Of a stretch of 64,000 bases of DNA, positions 51,922-60,540 are shown piece by piece. Under the pieces are notes generated by a model. It worked only from the letters and a program-made list of their open reading frames with translations, was not told the DNA's origin and made no database searches. Position numbers and translations under genes: made by a program. The stretch comes from Streptomyces stelliscabiei. Its GTDB lineage: Bacteria > Actinomycetota > Actinomycetes > Streptomycetales > Streptomycetaceae. Within the stretch, counting starts at the first letter, position 1, and every line of letters starts with the position of its first letter. Where the stretch lies: the NCBI RefSeq assembly GCF_014873495.1, contig NZ_JADBGF010000001.1, positions 3,348,001 to 3,412,000 of the forward strand. Reading direction: 5' to 3'.

Positions 51922-53310
51922 GTGCGTCGAAAGACCCGGCCGAATCAGCAGGTCCGGACGAGTCAGCGGGTCCGGACGAGTCGGCAGGCCCGGACGAGCC
52001 CTCGGGCGAGCCGGGCGGTTCTGACGAGCCGGACGGGCCGGGGGGTCCGGACGAGTCGCCGGACCCAGGCGGTCGTGGCGGTCACGGCCGTGCTGGGGCT
52101 CGCGGTCGGTCTGTCCGGCTGCGGCGGCAGCGCGGACGCGGAGTCGAAATCGGTCTCCCTGACCGTCGTCGCGACCAACTACGGCGACAGCGTCCGCAAG
52201 AACTCCGAGGGCTACTGGGACCGCGTCACCCTGGCGTTCGGCGCCGAACACCCCGGCATCGACGTGGACGTGCGGGTCTACGGCCCGGACGAGGTCGACA
52301 AGAAGGTCGCGGAGCTGGTCGAGCGGGGCGAGGCCCCCGACATCGTGCAGACGGACAGCTACTCCGAGTACGCCGCGCGGGACCTCCTCTACAGCGCGGA
52401 CGAGGTGTTGTCCGTCCCGGTGCAGGCCTCGTTCGTGCGCAGTCTCGCTAACGCCGGGGAGATGGGCCGGGCGCAGTACGGCCTGCCGTTCACCGCGAGC
52501 ACCCGGCTGCTCTACTACAACAAGGACCTGTTCGAGCGGGCGGGCCTGAAGCCACCGAAGACCTGGGACCAACTCCTCACCGCCGCAAGGACGTTGAAGG
52601 CACAGGGGGTGAAGTACCCGATCGCCGTGCCGCTGGGGCCGGAGGAGGCGGAGGCCGAGACGCTGATGTGGCTGCTGGCCGGCGACGGCGGCTACACCGA
52701 CTCCACCAACCGCTACGACATCGCCTCCCCCACCAATGTGGCGACTCTGACCTGGCTGAAGGAGAACCTGGTCGGCGAGGGACTGACCGGCCCGGTCGCG
52801 CCCGGCGAGCTGAACCGCCGGGAGGCCGTGGACGCCTTCCTCACCGGTGACGCGGCCATGGTCAACGCCCCGCTGTCGCTGGTCCGCCAGATCGCGGACT
52901 CCTCCGACTCCGTGCCCTACGGCGCCGTCCCGCTGCCGAGCCGTGACGGCAAGGAGACGCCCACGATGGGCACCGCGGACTGGGTCTTCGCCTTCAAGAA
53001 CGACGACCATCGCGCCGCCATCGGGCAGTTCCTCGACTTCCTCTACACCGACAAGTACGTGACCGAGCAGGCCGCCCAGTACGAACTGCTCCCCGTCACC
53101 ACCTCCGCCGCCGACGCCATGCGGGCCGACAAGGCGCACCGGGCGCTGTGGAGCGGCCTCGACACCCTGCAGAACCTCCGCCTCTATCCCGTCGCCGAGA
53201 CCAACTGGTCGGAGGTGGCCGCGACCATCCGCAAGCGGATCGGCAAGGCGGTGGCGCCGGACGGCAGTCCGCGGGAGGTGCTGGAGTCGATCGCGAGGGC
53301 GACGAAGTAG
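51922..53310 (+). CDS. ABC transporter solute-binding lipoprotein (family 1)
   Basis: 462 aa. A lipobox LSGCGG (Cys near residue 67) follows a hydrophobic stretch VVAVTAVLGLAVG, so the product is exported and lipid-anchored. The mature part is a MalE-like binding protein: DIVQTDSYSEYAARDLLY, YGLPFTASTRLLYYNKDLF and TADWVFAFKNDDHRAAIGQFL. Unusually, about 50 residues rich in Arg, Thr and Ser precede the signal core, encoded by a repetitive GGACGAGTC sequence. GTG 51922 is the only clear start. No permease or ATPase gene adjoins it, so it must work with components encoded elsewhere. Confidence 0.87.
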   Translation: MRRKTRPNQQVRTSQRVRTSRQARTSPRASRAVLTSRTGRGVRTSRRTQAVVAVTAVLGLAVGLSGCGGSADAESKSVSLTVVATNYGDSVRKNSEGYWDRVTLAFGAEHPGIDVDVRVYGPDEVDKKVAELVERGEAPDIVQTDSYSEYAARDLLYSADEVLSVPVQASFVRSLANAGEMGRAQYGLPFTASTRLLYYNKDLFERAGLKPPKTWDQLLTAARTLKAQGVKYPIAVPLGPEEAEAETLMWLLAGDGGYTDSTNRYDIASPTNVATLTWLKENLVGEGLTGPVAPGELNRREAVDAFLTGDAAMVNAPLSLVRQIADSSDSVPYGAVPLPSRDGKETPTMGTADWVFAFKNDDHRAAIGQFLDFLYTDKYVTEQAAQYELLPVTTSAADAMRADKAHRALWSGLDTLQNLRLYPVAETNWSEVAATIRKRIGKAVAPDGSPREVLESIARATK

Positions 53311-53454
53311 GCGGGCGGGGCGTGCCGACGCGTACGCGGCCGGTCAGGGCGGGATGATCGCCGCCGGCAGGGCGAGGCGGGGCCGAGCGCGGCGCGGCGA
53401 GGCAGGACCGAGCGCGTGCAAGGCCGGGCGAAGCGAGGCCGGGCGAGGCGGGTC

Positions 53455-53847
53455 TCAGGGGCGCGTCGGCGCGGAGCCGGAGCGGTCGGGGCGGTCAAGG
53501 TGGCCGGCGCGGTCGGAGTTGTCGGGGCGGCCGACGCGGTCGAGGTGGAGGGGAGCGTCGACGCGGTCGAGATGGTGAGGGGCGTCGGGGCGGTCGGGGT
53601 GATCCGGCGGTGCCAGCAGATGTGTCGCGATCCCAGCCGTGACCAGGCCGGATGCGAGGAGCAGGCCCTGCGGCAGCGCCATGCCCATGATCAGCATCAC
53701 CAGCGAGAGGGCGAGGAGGGCCCAGGCACGGCCGCGTCGTCGCCGGTACGCGCGTGGCGGGAGCGGAGGGGCGAGCCGCCCCCGAGGACCGCTGCGCCGC
53801 GTCCCCTGCTCCGGAGCGGACGGCGCTTCGGTGTCGGGCCGCGTCAT
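53455..53847 (-). CDS. Small membrane protein with Asp/His/Arg-rich tail
   Basis: 130 aa. A basic stretch YRRRRGRAW leads into a two-helix hydrophobic hairpin (ALLALSLVMLIMGMALPQGLLLASGLVTAGIA, about residues 42-75). The last 50 residues repeat the pattern D-R-x-D (PDHPDRPDAPHHLDRVD, DNSDRAGHLDRPDRSG). ATG 53847 has GGAGG upstream. I do not recognise a characterised family. The charged tail may bind metal or nucleic acid, which is speculation. It converges with the preceding binding-protein gene across a GC-rich low-complexity stretch (53311-53454). Confidence 0.7.
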   Translation of the reverse strand: MTRPDTEAPSAPEQGTRRSGPRGRLAPPLPPRAYRRRRGRAWALLALSLVMLIMGMALPQGLLLASGLVTAGIATHLLAPPDHPDRPDAPHHLDRVDAPLHLDRVGRPDNSDRAGHLDRPDRSGSAPTRP

Positions 53848-54153
53848 GGCTCCTCCCTCCGGACCGGTGGCTGGGCGGTACGGCCACGGTCACACACGCC
53901 CGCGCGGGGTCACCATCGGGTCCAGTGCTCATTTCGCGCCTGCCCGGACCCCACGACCGCCCGGCCGGATGGGCACGGGTACCGATGGACCCCGCCGCAC
54001 GCACGCCTCCGGCTGGTTCCCCACGGGGCTGATCGAGCCATGCCCCTGGCGCCGCTCGCCGTCAACACGACTGTCTTACAAGCGACTTGACGGTCACCGA
54101 CTTTGCCGGACTGACAGCTGACCTACAGCATCCGTTCCTACGGTGCCGTGTCC

Positions 54154-54972
54154 ATGACAGATACTCCAATGCCCTCAGAGGCAACAGGCGCGACAGAGAC
54201 ACCGACACCGACACCGACACCGATCGGACGCCGTACCGTCCTGATCGCCACCGGCGCCACGGCCGCCACCCTGGCCGTGGGCGCCGCCGCCACACCCGGA
54301 GCCCCCACAGCCAGGACGGCCGACGCGGGGAACACCGCCCCCGTGGCCGCCGCGGCCGTCTGCACCCTCACGAAGGAGATGACCGAAGGCCCCTATCACC
54401 TCGACGGACAGCTCGTCCGCCCCGACATCCGCGAGGACAAGACCGGCTTTCCCCTGGTGCTGACCCTCACCGTCGTGGACGACGACACCTGCGCGCCGCT
54501 CAAGGGCGCCCTGGTGGAGATCTGGCACTGCGACGCGCTCGGCGAGTACTCCGGCTTCGTCGGCGCCAACGGCCACGACGAGCCCGACAACGGTACGTTC
54601 CTGCGCGGCGCCGTCCTGTCGAACTCCAGCGGAGTCGCGAAGATCACGACGGTCTACCCCGGTTGGTACCGGGGCCGCTGCGTCCACATCCACCTCAAGG
54701 TGCACACGGACGTCACCCTCACCTCCGACGGCTCGTTCACGGGCGGCCAGGAGCTCCACACCGGCCAGCTCTTCTTCAGCGAGACGATCACGGCCCGGGT
54801 CGGGGCCCTCTCCCCGTACGCGGCCAACACGGTCCCCCGCACCACCCTCGCCCAGGACTCCATCTACGACGAGGGGGGCGCCGCGTCCGGCCTTCTCACC
54901 CTGACGGCACTGGGCGGCTCACCGGCGGCCGGGTACGCGGGGTCGCTGACGGTGGGGGTGGAGTCGGGCTGA
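54154..54972 (+). CDS. Tat-exported intradiol ring-cleavage dioxygenase
   Basis: 272 aa. The N-terminus has twin arginines (IGRRTVLIATG) and a hydrophobic core to a likely cut after GAPTARTADA, so export is by Tat. The catalytic domain carries the iron ligands of catechol/protocatechuate-type intradiol dioxygenases: Tyr in EGPYHLDGQLVRPD, Tyr in TVYPGWYRGR and two His in CVHIHLKVHTD. Exported intradiol dioxygenases of this kind in Streptomyces act on catechols from plant biomass. I prefer ATG 54154; GTG 54148 is two codons upstream. The 306-bp upstream region is AT-poor with no gene; TTGACG near 54087 may be part of its promoter. Confidence 0.88.
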   Translation: MTDTPMPSEATGATETPTPTPTPIGRRTVLIATGATAATLAVGAAATPGAPTARTADAGNTAPVAAAAVCTLTKEMTEGPYHLDGQLVRPDIREDKTGFPLVLTLTVVDDDTCAPLKGALVEIWHCDALGEYSGFVGANGHDEPDNGTFLRGAVLSNSSGVAKITTVYPGWYRGRCVHIHLKVHTDVTLTSDGSFTGGQELHTGQLFFSETITARVGALSPYAANTVPRTTLAQDSIYDEGGAASGLLTLTALGGSPAAGYAGSLTVGVESG

Positions 54973-54997
54973 CGTGGCCGGCCCTTCCCCTCCGGGG

Positions 54998-55036
54998 CGC
55001 CGGCTCCCTCCCGGTCCGTCCGGGAGGGAGCCGGCG
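54998..55036. terminator. Perfect 17-bp terminator after dioxygenase gene
   Basis: CGCCGGCTCCCTCCCGG (54998-55014) is exactly complementary to 55020-55036, with a 5-nt loop. It is the strongest hairpin in the window's right half. Confidence 0.88.
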
Positions 55037-55265
55037 ACGGATGCCGAACACCGAACACCGAACGCCAACTGATCAGCCGAGGTCGGGCAGGCTCGATCAC
55101 GACTCGATCGAAATCGTAAGGTTTTGACCAGGCACGATGTCCTCTCGATCTCCTGGGTACGCATCGGACGAGCGCGGCTAGCGTGGGCGAGGTGCGGCAG
55201 TTCGCCTTTGACGCCCAGCACCCGTGCTCGTACCCATCGAGTCCCATCGAGAGGAGGCGGCCGTG

Positions 55266-55727
55266 ATGCCGGGCGGGGAGACGGACAGCGGTACAGGAAC
55301 GATCGGCGGCCCGAGCGGCGAGAGCCCGGACCACGCCCCCGGAACACTCCTGCTGAAGCGCCACTTCACGGGCGAGAACCTGCCCCTGGTACGCGCCCAG
55401 GTGGAGGACACGGCCGCGGCGGCGGGTCTGTGTGGCGTACGGCTCGGCGAGTTCACCCTCGCGGTCAGCGAGATCGCCGCCAACGCGGTCGAGCACGCCG
55501 GCGGCCAGGGCCGCCTCGAACTCCGCCGCCTGGCCCACGAACTGGAATGCCGCATCACCGACAACGGCCCCGGCTTCACCCCCACCCTCCCCGAACTCCT
55601 TCCCGGCCTCGGCACCTGCCCCGGCCGCGGCCTCTGGCTGGCCCACCTGGTCACGGACCGCATGACGGTGACGACGGACATCACGGGGGCGGGGGCCGAG
55701 GTGACGCTGGCCGTGCGGCTGGGGTGA
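55266..55727 (+). CDS. RsbW-like HATPase anti-sigma/regulatory protein
   Basis: 153 aa. The GHKL ATPase fold is visible: N-box VSEIAANAVEHAGGQG (about residues 75-90), G1 box ITDNGPGFTPT (about 104-114) and CPGRGLWLAHLVTDRM for G2. Proteins of this size in Streptomyces are anti-sigma or signalling ATPases that bind a partner sigma or anti-anti-sigma factor. No sigma-factor gene lies next to it. ATG 55266 has AGGAGG 7 nt upstream; the GTG one codon earlier is also possible. Confidence 0.88.
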   Translation: MPGGETDSGTGTIGGPSGESPDHAPGTLLLKRHFTGENLPLVRAQVEDTAAAAGLCGVRLGEFTLAVSEIAANAVEHAGGQGRLELRRLAHELECRITDNGPGFTPTLPELLPGLGTCPGRGLWLAHLVTDRMTVTTDITGAGAEVTLAVRLG

Positions 55728-56361
55728 GGGCCCCTCGGGTCAGGACGGACGGGTTGCGAGGAACCCGGCCCGACTCCGATGTCCCGCAACGGCCGGCGTC
55801 GGCCGATCTCCCCCGATGCGGACGGCCCCACCCTCGGTCAGCCCCTCGCCAGGGATCGGACCTCGAACCACGGAACACCCCCCGCTCGTCAGCTTCGGCC
55901 ACCCCCACTGGGAGCGGGACGCGCCCGGGGGCGCGCCGTTGACCGCGTGAGCGCGGAAGCACCGCTCCTCGCCTTCCGCAGCCGAACCCTCAGCCGACGC
56001 CACCAGGGCTGCGGATCATCCAGCTCCACGGGTGCGTCCGGCAGCGCCGAAAATACGCCCGCTTCCGTGTGCCAGGCGCGGAACACGCCACGGAACATCG
56101 GGTGGGGTTCGCGCGGTAGAGCGCCTCTCGAACAAGCCACTGCGTCTCCTTCGTCCGCTTCTCCGTTACCGTTAACGTTACCGTTAACGGGATTCTGACC
56201 CAGGACTGCCGACCTCGTCAACGCCCGCCGCCGGACGGCTCACGATCCGTCGATGGCGTGCCGGCGCTGCCCCGCCCGCGTGGCGGTGCCGGACCGGTGA
56301 TGGCGCGGCACACCGGCGAACCTGGTTGACTTGGCGCGGGGCGGCACAGGAACAGAAGTGA
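55728..56361. other. 634-bp intergenic region with no convincing gene
   Basis: Between the HATPase and LacI genes. Short frames on both strands lack ribosome sites and family resemblance. The one clear element is the tandem CGTTACCGTTAA repeat at 56164-56190. Confidence 0.6.
56164..56190. promoter_or_regulatory. Two tandem 12-bp repeats, LacI operator candidate
   Basis: CGTTACCGTTAA occurs exactly at 56164-56175 and 56176-56187. The end CCGTTAACGG (56181-56190) is a perfect 10-bp palindrome. It lies 172 bp before the LacI gene. Confidence 0.65.
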
Positions 56362-57399
56362 GTGGGCAGCGTGGCCGGACAGCGGGATACGGAAGACCAG
56401 CGGGCGCGGGGTGTGAAAACCGTCAAGCGCGTCACGCTCCGCGACGTCGCCCAAGCGGCAGGCGTGTCCCATCAGACCGTCTCCCGGGCGATCAACGGCA
56501 AGGGAGAGATCGACCCGAAGACTCAGCAACGCGTGCTCGATGTCGCGCGGCAGTTGCGTTACCGGCCCAGCCGGTTCGGCCGAGGGCTGGTCCGCCCGGA
56601 CGTCGTGTCCGTCGGGCTCATCGTCCCCGACGTGGTCAACCCCTTCTTCCCGGAGTTCGTGGCAGGAGTGATCGCGGCCGCGGACGAACGCGACTGGCAG
56701 GTGCTCGTGGCCAGCACCGAGAACGATCGGTCCCGGGAGCTGACGTTGGTCCGCTCACTCGGCGGACAGGTCGACGCCCTCGTCGGCTACCTCAGTCATC
56801 CCGATGCCCAGCTCGAGCCGTACGTGGGCACCGTGCCGCTGGTTCTGGTCGATCGCGGGCTGGACTCGTCGAACCACGCGGTGGTCCACGTCGACACCGC
56901 GGCCGGAATCCGGGCCGGGATGCAGCACCTCGTCGACCGGGGTCACCGCCGGATCGGCATGATCGACTGTGAGTGCGTGAGCGCCCCCCTGGTCCGGCGC
57001 CGCACCTTCCTCGACGTCGTCGGCGAACACGCGCTGCCCGTCGACGAGGGCTGGATCGTCATGGGTGAGCAGTCCCCGGCCGGGGGCGCCGCCGCCTTCG
57101 AGGCGCTGCACGCCGCGCGCCCGGACCTCACCGCCGTCGTCGCCTTCAACGACCTGGTCGCGATCGGTGCTCTCCGGGCCGCCCGCCGGCTCGGCGTCCG
57201 AGTACCCGACGACTGCGCACTGGTCGGCTACGACGGGCTGAGCGTCGTCGATCTGGTCGACCCGCCACTGACCACCCTCCACCTCGACAAGAGACGGCTG
57301 GGCGAACTGGCCGTTCACCAGGTCGACCGACTCCTCACAGGCGAACTGCCACCCCCTATCGTCCTGACACCGAGCCTGCGTGTACGCGGCACGACCTGA
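56362..57399 (+). CDS. LacI family transcriptional regulator
   Basis: 345 aa. The helix-turn-helix VTLRDVAQAAGVSHQTVSRAI is at about residues 24-44, preceded by a 20-residue leader, and the core has VGLIVPDVVNPFFPEFVAG and ALVGYDGLSVVDLVDPPLTTL. GTG 56362 is used; GTG 56371 would give a 342-aa product. The operator candidate upstream has no adjacent sugar gene under obvious control, so the regulator may act at a distance or its target may have been lost. Confidence 0.9.
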   Translation: MGSVAGQRDTEDQRARGVKTVKRVTLRDVAQAAGVSHQTVSRAINGKGEIDPKTQQRVLDVARQLRYRPSRFGRGLVRPDVVSVGLIVPDVVNPFFPEFVAGVIAAADERDWQVLVASTENDRSRELTLVRSLGGQVDALVGYLSHPDAQLEPYVGTVPLVLVDRGLDSSNHAVVHVDTAAGIRAGMQHLVDRGHRRIGMIDCECVSAPLVRRRTFLDVVGEHALPVDEGWIVMGEQSPAGGAAAFEALHAARPDLTAVVAFNDLVAIGALRAARRLGVRVPDDCALVGYDGLSVVDLVDPPLTTLHLDKRRLGELAVHQVDRLLTGELPPPIVLTPSLRVRGTT

Positions 57400-57571
57400 C
57401 CCACCTCCGGCCTCGATCCGCGAGCGGGGTTCGGCAGGCGGTTCTTCGTGAGGCGGGCCGGCAGGACGCGCTCTGCCTCCGCTTGCGTCCGAGCGCGGCG
57501 GTCCCGCCTGCACGAACCTGGCCCACTCCTCCTCCGTGGACGGCAGGGGCGGGACCTGCCACAGTCGTCAC

Positions 57572-58051
57572 GTGGACTGGATGTCTCCGGCCTCCGCGTT
57601 GTTGGGGGCCGTCATCGGTGCTGGTGGGACTCTCCTGGCTCAACGTGGCCAATGGCGGCAGCAGGTGCAGGCTCAGGACCGGAATGCCCGTCGGCAGTTG
57701 TACGGCGAGTACCTGTCGGCACCGCACACAGCTGGTGAACGACTGCACCTGCCGGCCCGGGGGGTGAGACATCCGGGCGATGACGCCCTGCTGGAAGCGG
57801 CCCACGATGCCTACGGGGCCGAATCCCTGTATCCGTTGAGGGCACAACTCGTGATCAGCGCTCCGGCACCGGTGGTGGAGCAGGTCCGGGCCGCGACGAT
57901 CGCCATGCGCGACCTCCGGGACTGCGTCGGAAACGCATACCTCATCGGCATCGGCGAATACGCGGCGGGCGAGCAAGCGGTCCGGGACAGCCAAGAGCGC
58001 CTGCGCGACGTGATGCGTACGGACTTGGCCGGCCGGCCACAGGCTCACTAG
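57572..58051 (+). CDS. Hypothetical membrane-anchored protein
   Basis: 159 aa. A single hydrophobic segment (SALLGAVIGAGGTLLAQRG, about residues 7-25) is followed by a mostly helical soluble part (RNARRQLYGEYLSA, EQVRAATIAMRDLRDCVG). I do not recognise a named domain; similar small anchored proteins are common in Streptomyces. GTG 57572 is chosen, ATG 57581 is an alternative. No ribosome site is clear, so the gene call rests mainly on codon use and the coherent membrane-plus-helical pattern. Confidence 0.6.
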   Translation: MDWMSPASALLGAVIGAGGTLLAQRGQWRQQVQAQDRNARRQLYGEYLSAPHTAGERLHLPARGVRHPGDDALLEAAHDAYGAESLYPLRAQLVISAPAPVVEQVRAATIAMRDLRDCVGNAYLIGIGEYAAGEQAVRDSQERLRDVMRTDLAGRPQAH

Positions 58052-58093
58052 CCTTCCACCACAGGGCCCTGTCAGGGCGGGTGAGAGGCGGGG

Positions 58094-58552
58094 TCACGGG
58101 TTCTCCCAGGCCGCCGGTTCCGCCGCCAGGTTCTTCACCGGATCGGGGAGGGTGCCGGCCGCGATGTCGGCCACCGTGACGCCCTCCAGGATGCGCCGGA
58201 CGTTGGCCCGCAGGGCGATCCACAGGGGGAGCAGCGGTTCGGCGGAGCCGGTGTAGGTGAGGCCGGTGGGGCGTTCGCCGCGTACCGACACGATCGGGCC
58301 GTCGACGGCCCGGATCACGTCGGCGACGGTGATGGCGGCGGCTTCACGCGCCAGCCGGTACCCGCCGCTGCCGCCCCGCCTGCTGGTGACCAGGCCGCCT
58401 CGCCGCAGATCGCCGAGGATGCCCTCCAGGAACTTGTGCGGAATCTCCTGGACGGTCGCGATGACTTCCGCCTTCACCGGGCCGCTGTCCTGCCGTACGG
58501 CGACTTCCAGTACCGCGCGTACGGCGTAGTCCGCCCGTGCCGAGATCCTCAT
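58094..58552 (-). CDS. Rrf2 family regulator without Fe-S cysteines
   Basis: 152 aa. The Rrf2 winged helix is clear: RISARADYAVRAVLEVAV at the start, then EVIATVQEIPHKFLEGILGDLRRGGLVTSRRGGSGGYRLA. IscR- and NsrR-type members have three Cys for a cluster; this protein has no Cys, so it must sense something else or respond through partner proteins. ATG 58552 is the standard Rrf2 start. It lies downstream of and in the same direction as the arabinofuranosidase gene, 75 bp away. Confidence 0.88.
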   Translation of the reverse strand: MRISARADYAVRAVLEVAVRQDSGPVKAEVIATVQEIPHKFLEGILGDLRRGGLVTSRRGGSGGYRLAREAAAITVADVIRAVDGPIVSVRGERPTGLTYTGSAEPLLPLWIALRANVRRILEGVTVADIAAGTLPDPVKNLAAEPAAWENP

Positions 58553-58627
58553 GGCCACCATTGTCGGCCACGCGGACGGCACGGCGGTCCCGCGCTCCGC
58601 AGGGGGCGCGGGACCGGGCACGGCGGC

Positions 58628-60142
58628 TCAGCCCAGCCGGATCACGTTCCACGACAGCGGCTCCAGGACCGCGCTCAGTACGCCGTCCCGCAGCACGGCC
58701 CCCGCACCCGCGTGCGGAGCGACCCGCTCGGGGTCCGTGAGCGTGTTGCGTGCGTCCGGGTCCGCGTCGGCCAGCACGCTGTGCTCGACGATTCGGGTCA
58801 ACTCCAGTCCGTTCAGAACGACTTCGAGCGGCAGCGCGTCCGTACGACCCCGGTTGACCGCGAACACGGTCACCGAACCGTCCTCGGCCCGCACCGCCGT
58901 CGCGTGCAGCAGATCCGCCTCGCCGTACTTCTTCGTCCCGTACGTCGGCGAGTCCACCCGTACGTCGAGCACCTCGCCCCGGCCGTACTTCGCGGCCTGC
59001 GCGAACGGGAAGAACGTCGTCTGCCGCCAGGCGGGGCCGCCCGGCTCGGTCATGATCGGGGCGATGACGTTGACGAGCTGGGCGAGGCAGGCGACGGTGA
59101 CGCGGTCGGCGTGCCGGAGCAGCGCGATGAGCAGGGAGCCGAAGACGACCGCGTCCATGACGCTGTAGTTGTCCTCCAGCAGACGGGGGGCCTCCGCCCA
59201 GTCCCGCTCACCGGAGTTCTCGATCTCGTGCCACTTGGAGATGTACCAGACGTTCCACTCGTCGAAGGAGAGGTTGATCTTCTTCTTGGACTTGAGTTTC
59301 GCGCCCACGTGGTCGGCGGTGGCGACCACGTTCTCGATGAAGGACTCCATGTCGACGGCGGAGGCGAGGAAGGAGTCGATGTCGCCGTCCTCGGGCTGGT
59401 AGTAGGCGTGCAGGGAGATGTGGTCGACGAGGTCGTACGTCTCCGTCAGGACCGTCGCCTCCCACTCGGCGAACGTCGGCATGGACTGGCTGGAGGAGCC
59501 GCAGGCGACGAGTTCGACACCCGGGTCGATCTGGCGCATCGCGCGGGCGGTCTCGGCGGCGATACGGCCGTACTCGGTCGCCGTCTTGTGGCCGGTCTGC
59601 CAGGGGCCGTCCATCTCGTTGCCCAGGCACCACAGGGTGATGCCGAAGGGGTCCTTGTCGCCGTGGGCGGCGCGGAGGTCGGACAGGGCGGTGCCGGAGG
59701 GGTGGTTGGCGTACTCCTGGAGTTCGAGGGCCTCGGCGACGCCCCGGGTGCCGAGGTTGAGGGCCATCATGGGCTCGGCCTGCGGGCCGATCTTCTTCAG
59801 GAAGCCGATGTACTCGGAGAGGCCGAAGCGGTTGGTCTCGGTGGAGCGCCAGGCGAGGTCGAGGCGGCGGGGGCGGTCCTCGACGGGGCCGACGGAGTCC
59901 TCCCACTTGTAGCCGGAGACGAAGTTGCCGCCGGGGTAGCGGATCGTGGTGACGCCCAGCTCACGGATGAGGTCCAGTACGTCGGTGCGCAGGCCCGCCT
60001 CGTCCGCCGCGGGGTGGCCCGGCTCGAAGACGCCCGTGTAGACGCAGCGGCCGAGGTGCTCGACGAAGGAGCCGAAGAGCCGGGGGTTGACCTCGCCGAC
60101 CTTGAACGCGGGGTCGAGGGTGAAGCGGGCGGTGCGGGTCAT
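58628..60142 (-). CDS. GH51 alpha-L-arabinofuranosidase
   Basis: 504 aa, no signal peptide, so intracellular. The barrel has the acid/base Glu in LWCLGNEMDGPW (about residue 173) and the nucleophile Glu in NLSFDEWNVWY (about 293), with NPRLFGSFVEHLGRCVYTGV at the start, all typical of GH51. It releases L-arabinose from short arabino- or xylo-oligosaccharides after import. A beta-sandwich ends the protein. A heptamer repeat lies in its leader. Its location beyond the sugar transport genes suggests plant-biomass use, but no transporter adjoins it. Confidence 0.95.
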   Translation of the reverse strand: MTRTARFTLDPAFKVGEVNPRLFGSFVEHLGRCVYTGVFEPGHPAADEAGLRTDVLDLIRELGVTTIRYPGGNFVSGYKWEDSVGPVEDRPRRLDLAWRSTETNRFGLSEYIGFLKKIGPQAEPMMALNLGTRGVAEALELQEYANHPSGTALSDLRAAHGDKDPFGITLWCLGNEMDGPWQTGHKTATEYGRIAAETARAMRQIDPGVELVACGSSSQSMPTFAEWEATVLTETYDLVDHISLHAYYQPEDGDIDSFLASAVDMESFIENVVATADHVGAKLKSKKKINLSFDEWNVWYISKWHEIENSGERDWAEAPRLLEDNYSVMDAVVFGSLLIALLRHADRVTVACLAQLVNVIAPIMTEPGGPAWRQTTFFPFAQAAKYGRGEVLDVRVDSPTYGTKKYGEADLLHATAVRAEDGSVTVFAVNRGRTDALPLEVVLNGLELTRIVEHSVLADADPDARNTLTDPERVAPHAGAGAVLRDGVLSAVLEPLSWNVIRLG

Positions 60143-60163
60143 GGAGGGGGCCCCTTCGGTGTT

Positions 60164-60212
60164 CGGCGTACGGCGTGCGGCGTGCGGCGTGCGGTGTGCG
60201 GTGTGCGACGTG
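60164..60212. repeat. Seven tandem heptamers upstream of GH51 gene
   Basis: CGGCGTA, CGGCGTG (three times), CGGTGTG (twice) and CGACGTG run without gaps, 22 bp before the gene start. The rest of the 398-bp gap 60143-60540 has the XRE operators but no gene. Confidence 0.85.
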
Positions 60213-60463
60213 CGGGCGTTCGGTATTGCGGATGCTGATCGTTGAGCCGAACGGGACGCTAGGGTCGAAGTCGGGACCAGTCAATGGGGCGAGGGGCCGA
60301 CAGCCCGTCGCGGGTCTGTTGAGGGTCTATTGAGGGCTTGTCGGGGGCCTGCCGAAGGCTGATGCGGGCTGTTCGGGGCCGATACGGGCTGCCGAGGACC
60401 GGTGCGGGCTCGGCACCGTCCGCGCCTGGGAGGGGCCGCGGCCGTGGGCCCCGCCGGGTGGCT

Positions 60464-60496
60464 CAACCATCGTTCGTCAAAATTCAACGATCGTTG
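60464..60496. promoter_or_regulatory. Twin palindromic operators upstream of XRE gene
   Basis: CAACGATCGTTG (60485-60496) is a perfect 12-bp palindrome; CAACCATCGTTC (60464-60475) matches it at 10 of 12. Centres are 21 bp apart, 45-77 bp before the GTG start, in a locally AT-rich promoter. Confidence 0.7.
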
Positions 60497-60540
60497 GAAT
60501 CTCATGGTGCCGGGGTCCCCCGGGCACGTAGGGTCGGCGC

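Noticed and set aside
56120-56150. Stretch with a tRNA-like D-arm (GGTAGAGCGCCTC)
   Set aside because: No acceptor stem, anticodon arm or T-arm can be built around it; a chance match.
55889-56221. 110-aa minus-strand reading frame in the HATPase-LacI gap
   Set aside because: No ribosome site, no family resemblance, and its N-terminus (VNGNVNGNG) is the tandem operator repeat read as protein.
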